From the NCBI GenBank assembly GCA_003167015.1, contig PMUF01000551.1:1-8432 (forward strand): a stretch of 8,432 nucleotides of DNA, in the 5' to 3' direction. The notes beneath the pieces were generated by a model. The model made no database searches. It saw only the letters and a list, made by a program, of their open reading frames with translations, and was not told the DNA's origin. Below are positions 1 through 6,636 of this stretch, piece after piece (position 1 is the stretch's first letter; each line of letters opens with the position of its first letter). This DNA comes from Chitinophagaceae bacterium (GTDB lineage: Bacteria; Bacteroidota; Bacteroidia; Chitinophagales; Chitinophagaceae). The position numbers were made by a program, and so were the translations under genes.

Positions 1-27
1 ATATAGTATTGTTTATATCGATGGATT

Positions 28-139
28 AGATTTCCTCAATAGGGACAGGCTCCCTAAAGAGGACTCCTTCCATAGAATGAGACCCGTTCCACAGGGCGAG
101 ACAAATTCCATAGAAAGGGGCCGATTCCCTAGCAGGGAC
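28..139. repeat. Degenerate 18-19 bp tandem repeat array, six units
   Basis: Six consecutive units share a core close to TTCCATAGAA, followed by a purine-rich tail near GAGAC. The cores begin at 32, 50, 68, 87, 106 and 125, a spacing of 18, 18, 19, 19 and 19 bp. The decamer TTCCATAGAA is identical at 68-77 and 106-115, exactly two periods apart. Several cores are small dyads, for example TTC-CATA-GAA, and TCCCT-AGC-AGGGA at 126-138. The period is mostly not a multiple of three and the stretch has stop codons, so it is unlikely to be coding. The pattern is lost before 28 and after 139. It lies 125 bp upstream of the T9SS gene and could be an operator cluster or an eroded satellite. Its function is unknown. 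The regularity is seen directly; any role is inference. Confidence 0.6.
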
Positions 140-197
140 GCGGGGTTGGGCGGATTGCTTAGTATATTTACCAATACACATTTATAAGTAGTAATAC

Positions 198-211
198 TTG
201 CATAAGTGCAA
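198..211. promoter_or_regulatory. Possible operator dyad TTGCA-TAAG-TGCAA
   Basis: A perfect inverted repeat with 5-bp arms and a 4-bp centre lies 52 bp before the chosen start of the T9SS gene. Its size and position would suit a regulator-binding site. Arms this short also occur by chance, and I recognise no specific regulator for it. The first three bases could be read as a TTG start in frame with the gene downstream, but I consider that start unlikely. Confidence 0.2.
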
Positions 212-232
212 TTTCAGTGGTACATTTATGTG

Positions 233-262
233 TAAATCCGTATCACCCCTAAATCCGTATCA
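233..262. repeat. 13-bp perfect direct repeat abutting the T9SS gene start
   Basis: TAAATCCGTATCA occurs at 233-245 and again at 250-262, separated by CCCC, and one base before the ATG at 264. The 17-bp offset is not a multiple of three, so the two copies would be read in different frames if translation began further upstream. This supports the region being a non-coding leader and the ATG at 264 being the true start. The repeat may be a recent local duplication or a paired regulatory element in the 5' leader. Confidence 0.7.
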
Positions 263-263
263 G

Positions 264-1688
264 ATGAAGTCCTATCCTTTAACCGTGATGCTATTGCTGC
301 TTGTCAGCATGTCGGCTCTCCAGTCAGCGTCTGCGCAATCGGACGTGCTGGAATTCGCCGCCGGCTCCGGCCCGACCTCTTTCGGATCGACTATCACCAG
401 TCAAGTGATCACCTTCCAGGAAAATACTGCAAACCCCACTGGATGGTCCTTTTCACCCTATTCATCGCCCACGACGACGGCTACTTTTTCTCTCAGCAAC
501 CAGCAATATACGCTGCCAGCCAGCCAGAATGCCAATGGGGCTGATGTTTCCTTCGGAGCGACCAATAATAACAGCACTCAGTTAATCACTCCGGCTAAAA
601 TTTTCCCGGATATGGCAGGTATCAGCGCGCCGGCTGCCGGCGATTTTACCGCTCTCGATTATCCGGGGCAGACGGGTGAGGGAATTTCGCTGACTCAGAA
701 TTATGCCATTTCGATCTTTAATTCGGTGATGGGTCTTTATAATGCCAATGCCGCTGTTAAAGACAGCTTTTACATGGCGAACCTTACTATTACTTTCAAT
801 ACTCCGGTCACCAACCCAGTGCTTCACATAGTCGGGATCGGCGGTTTTGCAGGCAATGAAGGTTTTTCTTCCGAACTGATGCTGACCACGACCGGCGTCA
901 CTCTATCGGAACTTTCCGGTTCCAACGGATTGCTCGTCACGCCGAGCCAGATCCTGAACTCTTATACCACTTATAATGCTACTACCGGCTCCGGAGCGGC
1001 TTCCGGTTCTGTGCTGGTTACCGGTATCAACATCACCACCCTGACCTTCAAGGTCTATATGAAGGGAGACGGGCACGGGACGGCATGGTCCACCAGCTCC
1101 GAGCATGCGGGCGATGAGTTTTTAGTCGGTGTTTCTCTGCCGGTTACGCAACTGGTGCTGCCGGTGACGTTGAGTGCCTTTACTGCTCAGTCGCAAGGCA
1201 ATGCTGCATTGCTGAACTGGACGACCGCAACGGAGGAAAACAGCAGTTATTTCAACGTGCAAGCCAGCAGGGATGGCACTTCCTGGAGCACTGTCGGTGA
1301 AGTAAAGGCAACAGGTAACAGCGCCACTCCTGAAAATTATTCGTTCGTCGATAATGCCGTCGCATCCGGCAATAACTATTACCGGGTAGTGGAAGTCAGC
1401 CTGGACAACTCGGAAATCTATTCTGTCGTCAGGCAACTGACTTTTGGTTCCTCCACTGTGCTGAGCTATTATCCCAACCCGGTTAAGAATAGTGTGACGA
1501 TCACCACGAGTGCGACTTCGCCTCAGTCGGTGACGGTGATCAGCGCCGACGGGCGGTTGCTTCAGCAGAACAATCAATTCGTCTCCGGGGGAAGCATCGA
1601 TCTCAGTTCCTATACGGCCGGGATCTATTTCCTGGCGATCAGGAATACAGGCGGGCAGACCGAGGTGCTGAAGATTTTAAAAGACTAG
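264..1688 (+). CDS. Secreted protein with type IX secretion (T9SS type A) sorting domain
   Basis: This 474-residue protein is predicted to cross the inner membrane by Sec and then the outer membrane by the type IX system, to be released or surface-anchored. The ATG at 264 gives a standard signal peptide: MKSYP, a hydrophobic core MLLLLV, and likely cleavage after SAS-A at residue 24. In-frame starts at 198 (TTG) and 228 (ATG) would only add a poorly suited N-terminal extension. Residues 25 to about 290 are Ser/Thr/Gly/Asn-rich, beta-type sequence that I cannot assign to a family. Residues about 299-393, starting LPVTLSAFTA and including LNWTTATEENSSYFNV and NNYYRVVEV, match the FnIII-like module that commonly precedes T9SS tails. 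Residues 399-474 are the sorting domain, with YYPNPVKN at the front, SSYTAGIYFLAI in the middle and a terminal VLKILKD. No catalytic motif is visible, so an adhesin or matrix role is only a guess. I see no terminator after it. Confidence 0.9.
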   Translation: MKSYPLTVMLLLLVSMSALQSASAQSDVLEFAAGSGPTSFGSTITSQVITFQENTANPTGWSFSPYSSPTTTATFSLSNQQYTLPASQNANGADVSFGATNNNSTQLITPAKIFPDMAGISAPAAGDFTALDYPGQTGEGISLTQNYAISIFNSVMGLYNANAAVKDSFYMANLTITFNTPVTNPVLHIVGIGGFAGNEGFSSELMLTTTGVTLSELSGSNGLLVTPSQILNSYTTYNATTGSGAASGSVLVTGINITTLTFKVYMKGDGHGTAWSTSSEHAGDEFLVGVSLPVTQLVLPVTLSAFTAQSQGNAALLNWTTATEENSSYFNVQASRDGTSWSTVGEVKATGNSATPENYSFVDNAVASGNNYYRVVEVSLDNSEIYSVVRQLTFGSSTVLSYYPNPVKNSVTITTSATSPQSVTVISADGRLLQQNNQFVSGGSIDLSSYTAGIYFLAIRNTGGQTEVLKILKD

Positions 1689-1779
1689 CGTTGGCGCGGG
1701 TTCGGGCGGGTCAAGGCGGTCAAAATCCTTAAAAAATCAGGGAAAATTAGAGAAAGCAGGCTAAATAATGAAAAAAATG

Positions 1780-1787
1780 TACTTTTA
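1780..1787 (+). promoter_or_regulatory. Candidate -7 box for the HU gene
   Basis: TACTTTTA matches 7 of 8 positions of the Bacteroidota -7 consensus TAnnTTTG. It lies 32 bp before the HU start codon in an A/T-rich intergenic stretch. No TTTG-like -33 element is visible at the usual distance, so this is a weak candidate. Confidence 0.3.
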
Positions 1788-1819
1788 GCCCATATTCACT
1801 AATCCATAAACAGATAACG

Positions 1820-2089
1820 ATGAACAAAGCCGAATTAATTGACAAGATTGCGGGGGATGCCGAAATTTCCAAAAAGCAGGCTACGGCAGCTCTTGATTCC
1901 TTCACAGAAGCGATTGCCAAAACCCTCAAGAAAGGGGATAAAGTTACTCTTGTAGGCTTCGGTACTTTCTCTGTGTCCAAGCGGGCCGCCCGTACTGGCC
2001 GTAATCCGCAGACCGGCGCTACCATCAAGATCAAGGCGAAGAAAGTAGCCAAGTTCAAAGCTGGCGCGACTTTGTCTTCCAAGGTCTAG
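1820..2089 (+). CDS. HU family DNA-binding protein
   Basis: This 89-residue protein is a full-length bacterial HU-type histone-like protein. HU works as a dimer that bends and compacts DNA in the nucleoid. The N-terminal helices (MNKAELIDKIA through about residue 38) form the dimer body. The family signature runs from GFGTFSVSKRAAR at 46 to RNPQTG at 61-66, with Arg61-Asn62-Pro63 at the tip of the DNA-intercalating arm. The C-terminal part is Lys-rich (KIKAKKVAKFKAG). The length is typical. The ATG at 1820 gives the canonical N-terminus; there is no obvious Shine-Dalgarno sequence, as is common in this phylum. The gene is probably monocistronic, with a candidate promoter just upstream and a strong terminator downstream. 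HU and IHF subunits are hard to tell apart by eye, and Bacteroidota carry several paralogs, so I give no specific hup symbol. Confidence 0.96.
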   Translation: MNKAELIDKIAGDAEISKKQATAALDSFTEAIAKTLKKGDKVTLVGFGTFSVSKRAARTGRNPQTGATIKIKAKKVAKFKAGATLSSKV

Positions 2090-2114
2090 CATTCCTTTTT
2101 CCATCGATTTGACT

Positions 2115-2150
2115 AACCCGGTTCGGATGCGGACCGGGTTTTTCGTTTTT
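2115..2150 (+). terminator. Rho-independent terminator of the HU gene
   Basis: AACCCGGT (2115-2122) and ACCGGGTT (2133-2140) form a perfect 8-bp stem around a 10-nt loop. It is followed by TTTCGTTTTT. It begins 26 bp after the HU stop codon, where an intrinsic terminator would be expected. Confidence 0.9.
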
Positions 2151-2200
2151 GCCCCCTGATTATGTCGTCAATCCACCGGATGAGTAATCATATCTCCTCT

Positions 2201-2208
2201 TATGTTTG
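2201..2208 (+). promoter_or_regulatory. Candidate -7 box for the VOC gene
   Basis: TATGTTTG is an exact match to the Bacteroidota -7 consensus TAnnTTTG and lies 23 bp before the ATG at 2232. That implies a short leader of about 20 nt. A -33 TTTG element is not apparent. The strong terminator immediately upstream means the VOC gene needs its own promoter, which supports this call. Confidence 0.45.
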
Positions 2209-2231
2209 TGTAATCAATAAAAACAGATTTT

Positions 2232-2705
2232 ATGCAAAAGGTTATAACGTTTCTTTGGTTCAAGGATACGCTGGCCGAGGAGGCTGCGAATTTTTATGTC
2301 TCTGTGATCAAAGGTGCGAGGATCACCAAGCTCATGCGTGTCGGTAAGGCGGGACCGGGGCCTGAGGGATCGGTGCTGACGGTGGAGTTCGAGATCGGCG
2401 GGCAGACCTTCGTCGCATTGAACGGTAATCCGGAATCCAACTTCACGGAGGCCATGTCTCTGATGATTAACTGCGACACGCAGGAAGAGATAGATACCTA
2501 TTGGGAGAAGCTATCAGCCGGCGGGAAGAAGGTGCAGTGCGGGTGGTTGGTGGACAAGTATGGGGTATCCTGGCAGATCGTTACACCTTTGTTGCTCGAG
2601 ATGCTGAATGATAAAGATGCTGCGAAGTCGGAAAGGGTGATGCGGGCAATGATGCAGATGACGAAGATAGAGATTGCTCCGTTGAAGAAGGCATACGACG
2701 GGTAG
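2232..2705 (+). CDS. VOC superfamily protein, PhnB-like (3-demethylubiquinone methyltransferase-like fold)
   Basis: This 157-residue cytoplasmic protein has no signal peptide or membrane segment. It matches the PhnB-like branch of the vicinal oxygen chelate superfamily. The opening FLWFKDTLAEEAANFYVSV (residues 7-25) is the family's typical first strand and helix. The central part has VEFEIGGQTFVALNG (51-65). CGWLVDKYGVSWQIV (103-117) is the hallmark block, and the end, RVMRAMMQMTKIEIAPLKKAYDG, is also typical. Despite the older family name, methyltransferase activity should not be assumed: members are mostly uncharacterised, and their relatives include bleomycin-resistance and glyoxalase proteins. 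The ATG at 2232 gives the expected N-terminus close to the first strand; an overlapping upstream frame starting at 2162 resembles nothing. The gene stands alone after the HU terminator and converges with the outer-membrane gene, with 5 bp between stops. Family confidence is high; function is unknown. Confidence 0.92.
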   Translation: MQKVITFLWFKDTLAEEAANFYVSVIKGARITKLMRVGKAGPGPEGSVLTVEFEIGGQTFVALNGNPESNFTEAMSLMINCDTQEEIDTYWEKLSAGGKKVQCGWLVDKYGVSWQIVTPLLLEMLNDKDAAKSERVMRAMMQMTKIEIAPLKKAYDG

Positions 2706-2710
2706 GGCGC

Positions 2711-5560
2711 CTATGGGCCTTTGCGGAAGCCGCCACCGCCACCGCCATTGCCGCCGCCGCCACGGAACCGGCCGCCGGGGCCCATGCCTTGCGGTCTGTT
2801 GTGCTGGGAGCCTTTGAAATTATTCAGGTTATACGTGAAGGTGAGCATCACATATTGCTGGAGGGTGGTCGTGCGGGTATCCGATACCAGGTTTTGAGAG
2901 ACCGATTTGCTGACCGAAGTATTCTGGTGCAACAGATCGAATACCGTCAGCCGTAATTCCCCATTTTTCTTTTTGAACATTTCCTTGGCGATACTGGGCG
3001 TGAGCAGAGGTACGCTCTCGTTATATCCGGGGGTCTTGTTATCGGCGATCGTATAAGTTAACGTGGCGGCGATGAGCCAGCCACTGTTGGTATAGGCCGT
3101 GACTTCGGCATTGAACACCTGGGAGAAAGCGTTCAGGTTGGATGCGTGGCTGAGGGTGTTACGGTTGATCGTATAAGTAGATGCTGAACTGAAGTTCATG
3201 TCGAAATTCTTCTTGATATTGGTTGTCCAGTTGACTTTTTCAGTAAAAGCGGTGGAACGGGTATAATCATGCTGAAAACTGGAAGAATCGTTGGATTTGA
3301 CGAGGTTCTGGCTCTGGGAATAATTGATATCGGTAATAAGGTTGAGGTTGGATTTGGGATGTTTGAGGGCCCAGCCGTAATTGAAATAGCCGGCTACGTT
3401 ATAGGTGCCGTTGAGGTTGACGTAGGTGGTGCTGTCGCCGCCTTTGATGGTGGGGGTGATTTGATTTTGAATATCGTTGACCGTGGTGCTGGCGTTGAGG
3501 GTAGCGAACAGCACATGGTTATTCGACGGGTTGAAGGATTGGTATAATATCCGGAGGCTATGGGTGAATTGGGGTTTCAGCTCGGGATTGCCCGTCAGGA
3601 AATTGATATCGTCCGACGTGGTGGTCAGGGGCTGTAACTGGCTGGCGCTGGGGCTGCCGGTGCGGCCCATATAGTAGATCCGCAGCCGCTGGTTGTTGCT
3701 GAAAGAGTAATTGAACTGGACTGTCGGCGTGAGGTTGGTATAGTTATGAGACACGTCGATATTTTTGGTCGTATTCAGGCTGTTGAAATTCATGAACTGG
3801 ATGCCGGAGCCGAAGTTGATGTTCAATTTTGCATCCTGGATACGGTAAGTGGCCGATATGCGGTTGGAGTTCGATGTGAACTTATAGGAATTACTGAAGA
3901 GCTCGTCGAAGGACGAATATTTTTGGTTAGCGCTGTCGAAATCATAGGTGTCGTTGACGGTGGTGCTGTTATTGTAGCTATAGTTGTAGGACAATAGCAG
4001 ATAGGTATGTTTGCTGATGGGCTCAGTATAGTTGAGGGTAGGGCTGATCGAATACGAATGGAGCGAATCGTAATAGTGTTGATTGATGTTCTGATTGGAA
4101 TCCAGTTTGTAAAAGGTGTTGTTTGACGCATAATAACCGTTGCCATTGTTGACGTTAGCGGTCCCGGTGAGGTCGAGGGTCAGGGTGCGGTAGGGCTTTT
4201 TGAACTTATGCCGGAAGGTAAAGTTAGAGCCGTTAATGTTGAGGCCCGAGTTTTCACTGGATGAATGTCCTATGGAACGACTGATGGCGGAGTCGTCCTG
4301 GTCGACGGTATTAGAGACCGACGAGGAATTGGGGGAAGTGGACTGGATGGTCACGTTTGGCCGGAAGATAAAGGAGTTGTTGCTATCGATCTTGCCTTCG
4401 AGGTTGAAATAGATACGTTGGTTATAGGTCCGGGAGATAGCCGATGAGGTATCGGTCGTAGCGTTCGTGCTGTCCGCGGGGGGTGGAATGAATTTGGTGG
4501 TCAGACTTTGCTGGTCGGAGGTGATATGGGTGAAATTGTAGAAATAGCTGCCGTAGGCCTCGTATTTGGGTCCCCAATCGTCGTGGTAGTTAGCTCCACC
4601 GGCCCAGACAGTAGTAATCCCCGGGCTACTTTGGTTGGTCGCGGCACTGGGACCGCCCCCGCTGCCTCTTCTGCTGCCGGAGGAGCCCAGGATATCCTGG
4701 ATGGTAAAATTCTGTTTGTTGACGTCATTGCCTTGCCCGAGCGCGGAAATCTGCTGGTCATTGTCGAAGCGGTGGAAGTTGAAGCTTTCGTCATAGTCCT
4801 GGTTGGTGCCAATGCCTGCGATGGCCCTGCCGAAATAGCCTACCCGTTTATCCTTTTTCGTGATGATATTGAGTGTCTTGATCCGGTTGCCGTCGTCGAT
4901 GCCGGTGAATTTGCTTTGATCGTCGAGGTCATCGAAGATCTGGTATCTTTCTACTATATCGGGGGGAATATTGCGGGTGGCCAGTTTGGGGTCGTCGTTG
5001 AAGAAGCGTTTGCCGTTGACCTGCACGCGGACGATGGCTTCTCCCTGGGCGATGATGTTACCGCTGGCGTCCACTTCCACGCCCGGTAATTTTTTCAGCT
5101 GGTCTTCCACGAAAGCGTTGGGCTTGGTGGCGTACATTTCCGCATTGTATTCGATGGTATCCTTTTTAATCTGCATGGGGGGGCGCTGGATAATCACCTC
5201 CTGCAGCATGTCGGTTGCCCTCAGCATATTGATGGTAGCGAAGTCGATATCCTTTGTGGCGGCGCTGATGATGAATTTTTTTATGATGTGGTGGTAGCCT
5301 TCGAAGGTGATGAGGAGGTGGTAGTTGCCGGGGGCGAGACTTTTGAAGGCAAAATTGCCGTTCTTGTCGGCTACGGCGAACTGGGAATCGGTGGTATCCG
5401 ATTCGGGGGTTATGCTGACGGTGGCCTCGCTGAGTAGCTGTTTGCCGGCCGAGTCTATGATATGCCCCTTTACAGATCCCCTGATCTTTCCCTGGGAAAA
5501 GACGGGGTGGGTAAGGCCGAACAGACCGACAAGGATAAGCAGCGTGCTAAAATTTCTCAT
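2711..5560 (-). CDS. TonB-receptor-like outer-membrane beta-barrel protein with carboxypeptidase-regulatory-like domain and Gly-rich tail
   Basis: This 949-residue protein is predicted to sit in the outer membrane. A signal peptide covers residues 1-22 (cleavage VFS-Q). Residues about 28-112 form a carboxypeptidase-regulatory-like beta-sandwich (GHIIDSAGKQLLSEATVSI, then DKNGNFAFKSLAPGNYHLLI). Residues about 118-240 are plug-like, with LQEVIIQRPPMQIKKDTIEY, EDQLKKLPGVEVDASGNI and VRVQVNGKRFF. The rest is Asn/Ser/Tyr-rich barrel sequence with the GNPELKPQFTHSLRI motif typical of the OMP_b-brl_3 family. The last strand appears to be YVMLTFTYNLNNF. A 35-residue Gly/Arg-rich tail follows (915-949), which includes a run of six glycines. 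No SusD partner is adjacent, unlike classical SusC proteins. The substrate cannot be read from sequence; roles in this family range from nutrient or siderophore uptake to unknown. The ATG at 5560 immediately precedes a good signal peptide. Confidence 0.92.
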   Translation of the reverse strand: MRNFSTLLILVGLFGLTHPVFSQGKIRGSVKGHIIDSAGKQLLSEATVSITPESDTTDSQFAVADKNGNFAFKSLAPGNYHLLITFEGYHHIIKKFIISAATKDIDFATINMLRATDMLQEVIIQRPPMQIKKDTIEYNAEMYATKPNAFVEDQLKKLPGVEVDASGNIIAQGEAIVRVQVNGKRFFNDDPKLATRNIPPDIVERYQIFDDLDDQSKFTGIDDGNRIKTLNIITKKDKRVGYFGRAIAGIGTNQDYDESFNFHRFDNDQQISALGQGNDVNKQNFTIQDILGSSGSRRGSGGGPSAATNQSSPGITTVWAGGANYHDDWGPKYEAYGSYFYNFTHITSDQQSLTTKFIPPPADSTNATTDTSSAISRTYNQRIYFNLEGKIDSNNSFIFRPNVTIQSTSPNSSSVSNTVDQDDSAISRSIGHSSSENSGLNINGSNFTFRHKFKKPYRTLTLDLTGTANVNNGNGYYASNNTFYKLDSNQNINQHYYDSLHSYSISPTLNYTEPISKHTYLLLSYNYSYNNSTTVNDTYDFDSANQKYSSFDELFSNSYKFTSNSNRISATYRIQDAKLNINFGSGIQFMNFNSLNTTKNIDVSHNYTNLTPTVQFNYSFSNNQRLRIYYMGRTGSPSASQLQPLTTTSDDINFLTGNPELKPQFTHSLRILYQSFNPSNNHVLFATLNASTTVNDIQNQITPTIKGGDSTTYVNLNGTYNVAGYFNYGWALKHPKSNLNLITDINYSQSQNLVKSNDSSSFQHDYTRSTAFTEKVNWTTNIKKNFDMNFSSASTYTINRNTLSHASNLNAFSQVFNAEVTAYTNSGWLIAATLTYTIADNKTPGYNESVPLLTPSIAKEMFKKKNGELRLTVFDLLHQNTSVSKSVSQNLVSDTRTTTLQQYVMLTFTYNLNNFKGSQHNRPQGMGPGGRFRGGGGNGGGGGGFRKGP

Positions 5561-5588
5561 AACCGGATCGATATGATTTTTCAGACTG

Positions 5589-5596
5589 CTAAAATA
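5589..5596 (-). promoter_or_regulatory. Candidate -7 box for the outer-membrane barrel gene
   Basis: Read on the minus strand, TATTTTAG matches 7 of 8 positions of TAnnTTTG. It ends 28 bp before the ATG at 5560. The octamer GCTAAAAT that contains most of this box (5588-5595, plus strand) recurs at 5637-5644. No -33 element is visible, so confidence is low. Confidence 0.3.
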
Positions 5597-5709
5597 GTCG
5601 GTCGTTTACTGGGGTATGGGGGGAGAGTTACAAGTGGCTAAAATCGGTGAACGATAGGGTGAAGGGCGGTAAGGAGAGAAGGTAAACGGGCATTTGGCAC
5701 CGGTCAATG

Positions 5710-5735
5710 AAAGGCCGCCGCCGGGGGGGGCGGCC
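5710..5735 (-). terminator. Possible terminator of the phosphatase gene
   Basis: Arms at 5729-5735 and 5713-5719 form a 7-bp all-GC stem (minus strand GGCCGCC/GGCGGCC) around a 9-nt C-rich loop. It starts 26 bp after the phosphatase stop. The tail is only TTTCATT, so it would be a weak or Rho-assisted terminator. The loop contains most of a G8 run on the plus strand (5723-5730). Confidence 0.5.
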
Positions 5736-5761
5736 GGGTGCGGGAGTCCGAGCGCGGGCGG

Positions 5762-6622
5762 CTATTCCAGGAATTTCTGCCTGAGGAGGGCCAGGTGTTG
5801 GGGGTCGAGTCCCAGTTCTTGTTGCAGGTAGTTGTCGATCGAGCCGTATTGCCGGCGGATGGCGTCGAATGTGGCGGCGAGGTATTCGGCGCTTGCGCTG
5901 TTCATGGAGCGGGCCACTCCTTCATTAAGGTGGTATTGAGCGACCATTAGCTGCAGGGACCGGCCATTGTCCTGTGCACGGTAATAGTTGGTAGCGGTAT
6001 AGTCCGCCTCAATCGTTGCGTAGGGTACCCCCAGGGCATAGAGCAGCAGGGCGGCGCCGATGCCGGTCCGGTCTTTGCCGGCGGTGCAATGGAAGAGGAG
6101 GGCGTCGGAATCGGGGAGGATGAGGAGTTTCGCGAAGAAAGGCTGGTAGCGGGCCGTGAGGTAGGCCGTGTTAGTGTACCAGGCCAGCATCATGGAATCG
6201 CCGTTGCGGGTCGTGCTCATGGTCTTTCCCATCTGAGCGTTGAGGCTGTCGCTGCCGGCGGGGCAGAGGATATAGTCGGTGCCGGGGTTGATCTTGTCGG
6301 GAGCTTTGGCGGATTCCATCGTACCGCGGAGGTCGACGTCATAGAAGATGTGACGGGCCTTCAGGGTATCGAGGTCGGCGGGGGTGAGGTGGCTGATGTC
6401 GGCGCTGCGATAAATGGTCCTCCATTTTACATGATGGCCGTCGGTGGTGGTATAGCCGCCGAGGTCCCTGAAATTGATGGCGCCCCGGACACAAACCTTA
6501 CGGATGCTGCTGTCGGACACCTGGGAAAAGGCCGGGCGGGACAGCAGGAGGGGGGTAAGGAGGCAAAGGATGCCGATACGATGGATGGCAATGCGATGGA
6601 TGAAGAGGTGATGAATGTACAT
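5762..6622 (-). CDS. Secreted tyrosine/dual-specificity protein phosphatase (Y_phosphatase3 type)
   Basis: This 286-residue protein is predicted to remove phosphate from phosphotyrosine, phosphoserine/threonine or phosphoinositide-type substrates through a cysteine-phosphate intermediate. The P-loop is HCTAGKDRTG (178-187), with nucleophile Cys179 and Arg185 in the CX5R arrangement. The Lys183-Asp184 pair before the arginine is typical of the Listeria LipA and Mycobacterium MptpB branch. The family's N-terminal block is present as RGAINFRDLGGYTT (46-59), then WRTIYRSADISHLT (67-80) and VDLRGTMES (96-104). Residues 1-33 form a signal peptide ending AFS-Q, so the mature enzyme should be periplasmic or exported. 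The n-region holds a duplicated pentapeptide, IHRIA-IHRIG. The ATG at 6622 is the only start that gives the signal peptide; no Shine-Dalgarno sequence is seen. It lies 121 bp after susD, behind a hairpin. The family call is firm; the natural substrate is unknown. Confidence 0.93.
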   Translation of the reverse strand: MYIHHLFIHRIAIHRIGILCLLTPLLLSRPAFSQVSDSSIRKVCVRGAINFRDLGGYTTTDGHHVKWRTIYRSADISHLTPADLDTLKARHIFYDVDLRGTMESAKAPDKINPGTDYILCPAGSDSLNAQMGKTMSTTRNGDSMMLAWYTNTAYLTARYQPFFAKLLILPDSDALLFHCTAGKDRTGIGAALLLYALGVPYATIEADYTATNYYRAQDNGRSLQLMVAQYHLNEGVARSMNSASAEYLAATFDAIRRQYGSIDNYLQQELGLDPQHLALLRQKFLE

Positions 6623-6636
6623 GGGATGTTTTTTTT

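Noticed and set aside
28..139. CRISPR array
   Set aside because: The units are contiguous and degenerate, with no unique spacers of about 30 bp and no cas gene nearby.
198..263. N-terminal extension of the T9SS protein from a TTG at 198 or ATG at 228
   Set aside because: The ATG at 264 gives a standard signal peptide. The extension contains a 13-bp repeat read in two different frames and would place non-signal residues ahead of the hydrophobic core.
1122..1577. 151-codon minus-strand frame inside the T9SS gene
   Set aside because: It overlaps the FnIII-like and sorting domains on the opposite strand and resembles no family.
1698..1722. Terminator after the T9SS gene
   Set aside because: The stretch holds only a loose direct repeat (GGCGGGTCAA / GGCGGTCAA). 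I find no inverted repeat with a T tract.
2162..2347. 61-codon plus-strand frame overlapping the VOC start
   Set aside because: It overlaps the recognisable VOC protein in another frame, has no family resemblance, and would include the candidate -7 box within its coding part.
4508..5089. 193-codon plus-strand frame inside the outer-membrane gene
   Set aside because: It is antisense to well-conserved plug-domain sequence and has no recognisable domain. Long antisense frames are common opposite codon-biased genes.
5723..5730. G8 homopolymer as a phase-variation tract
   Set aside because: It lies between genes, in the loop of a likely terminator and outside any coding frame or promoter, so slippage there would have no obvious switching effect.
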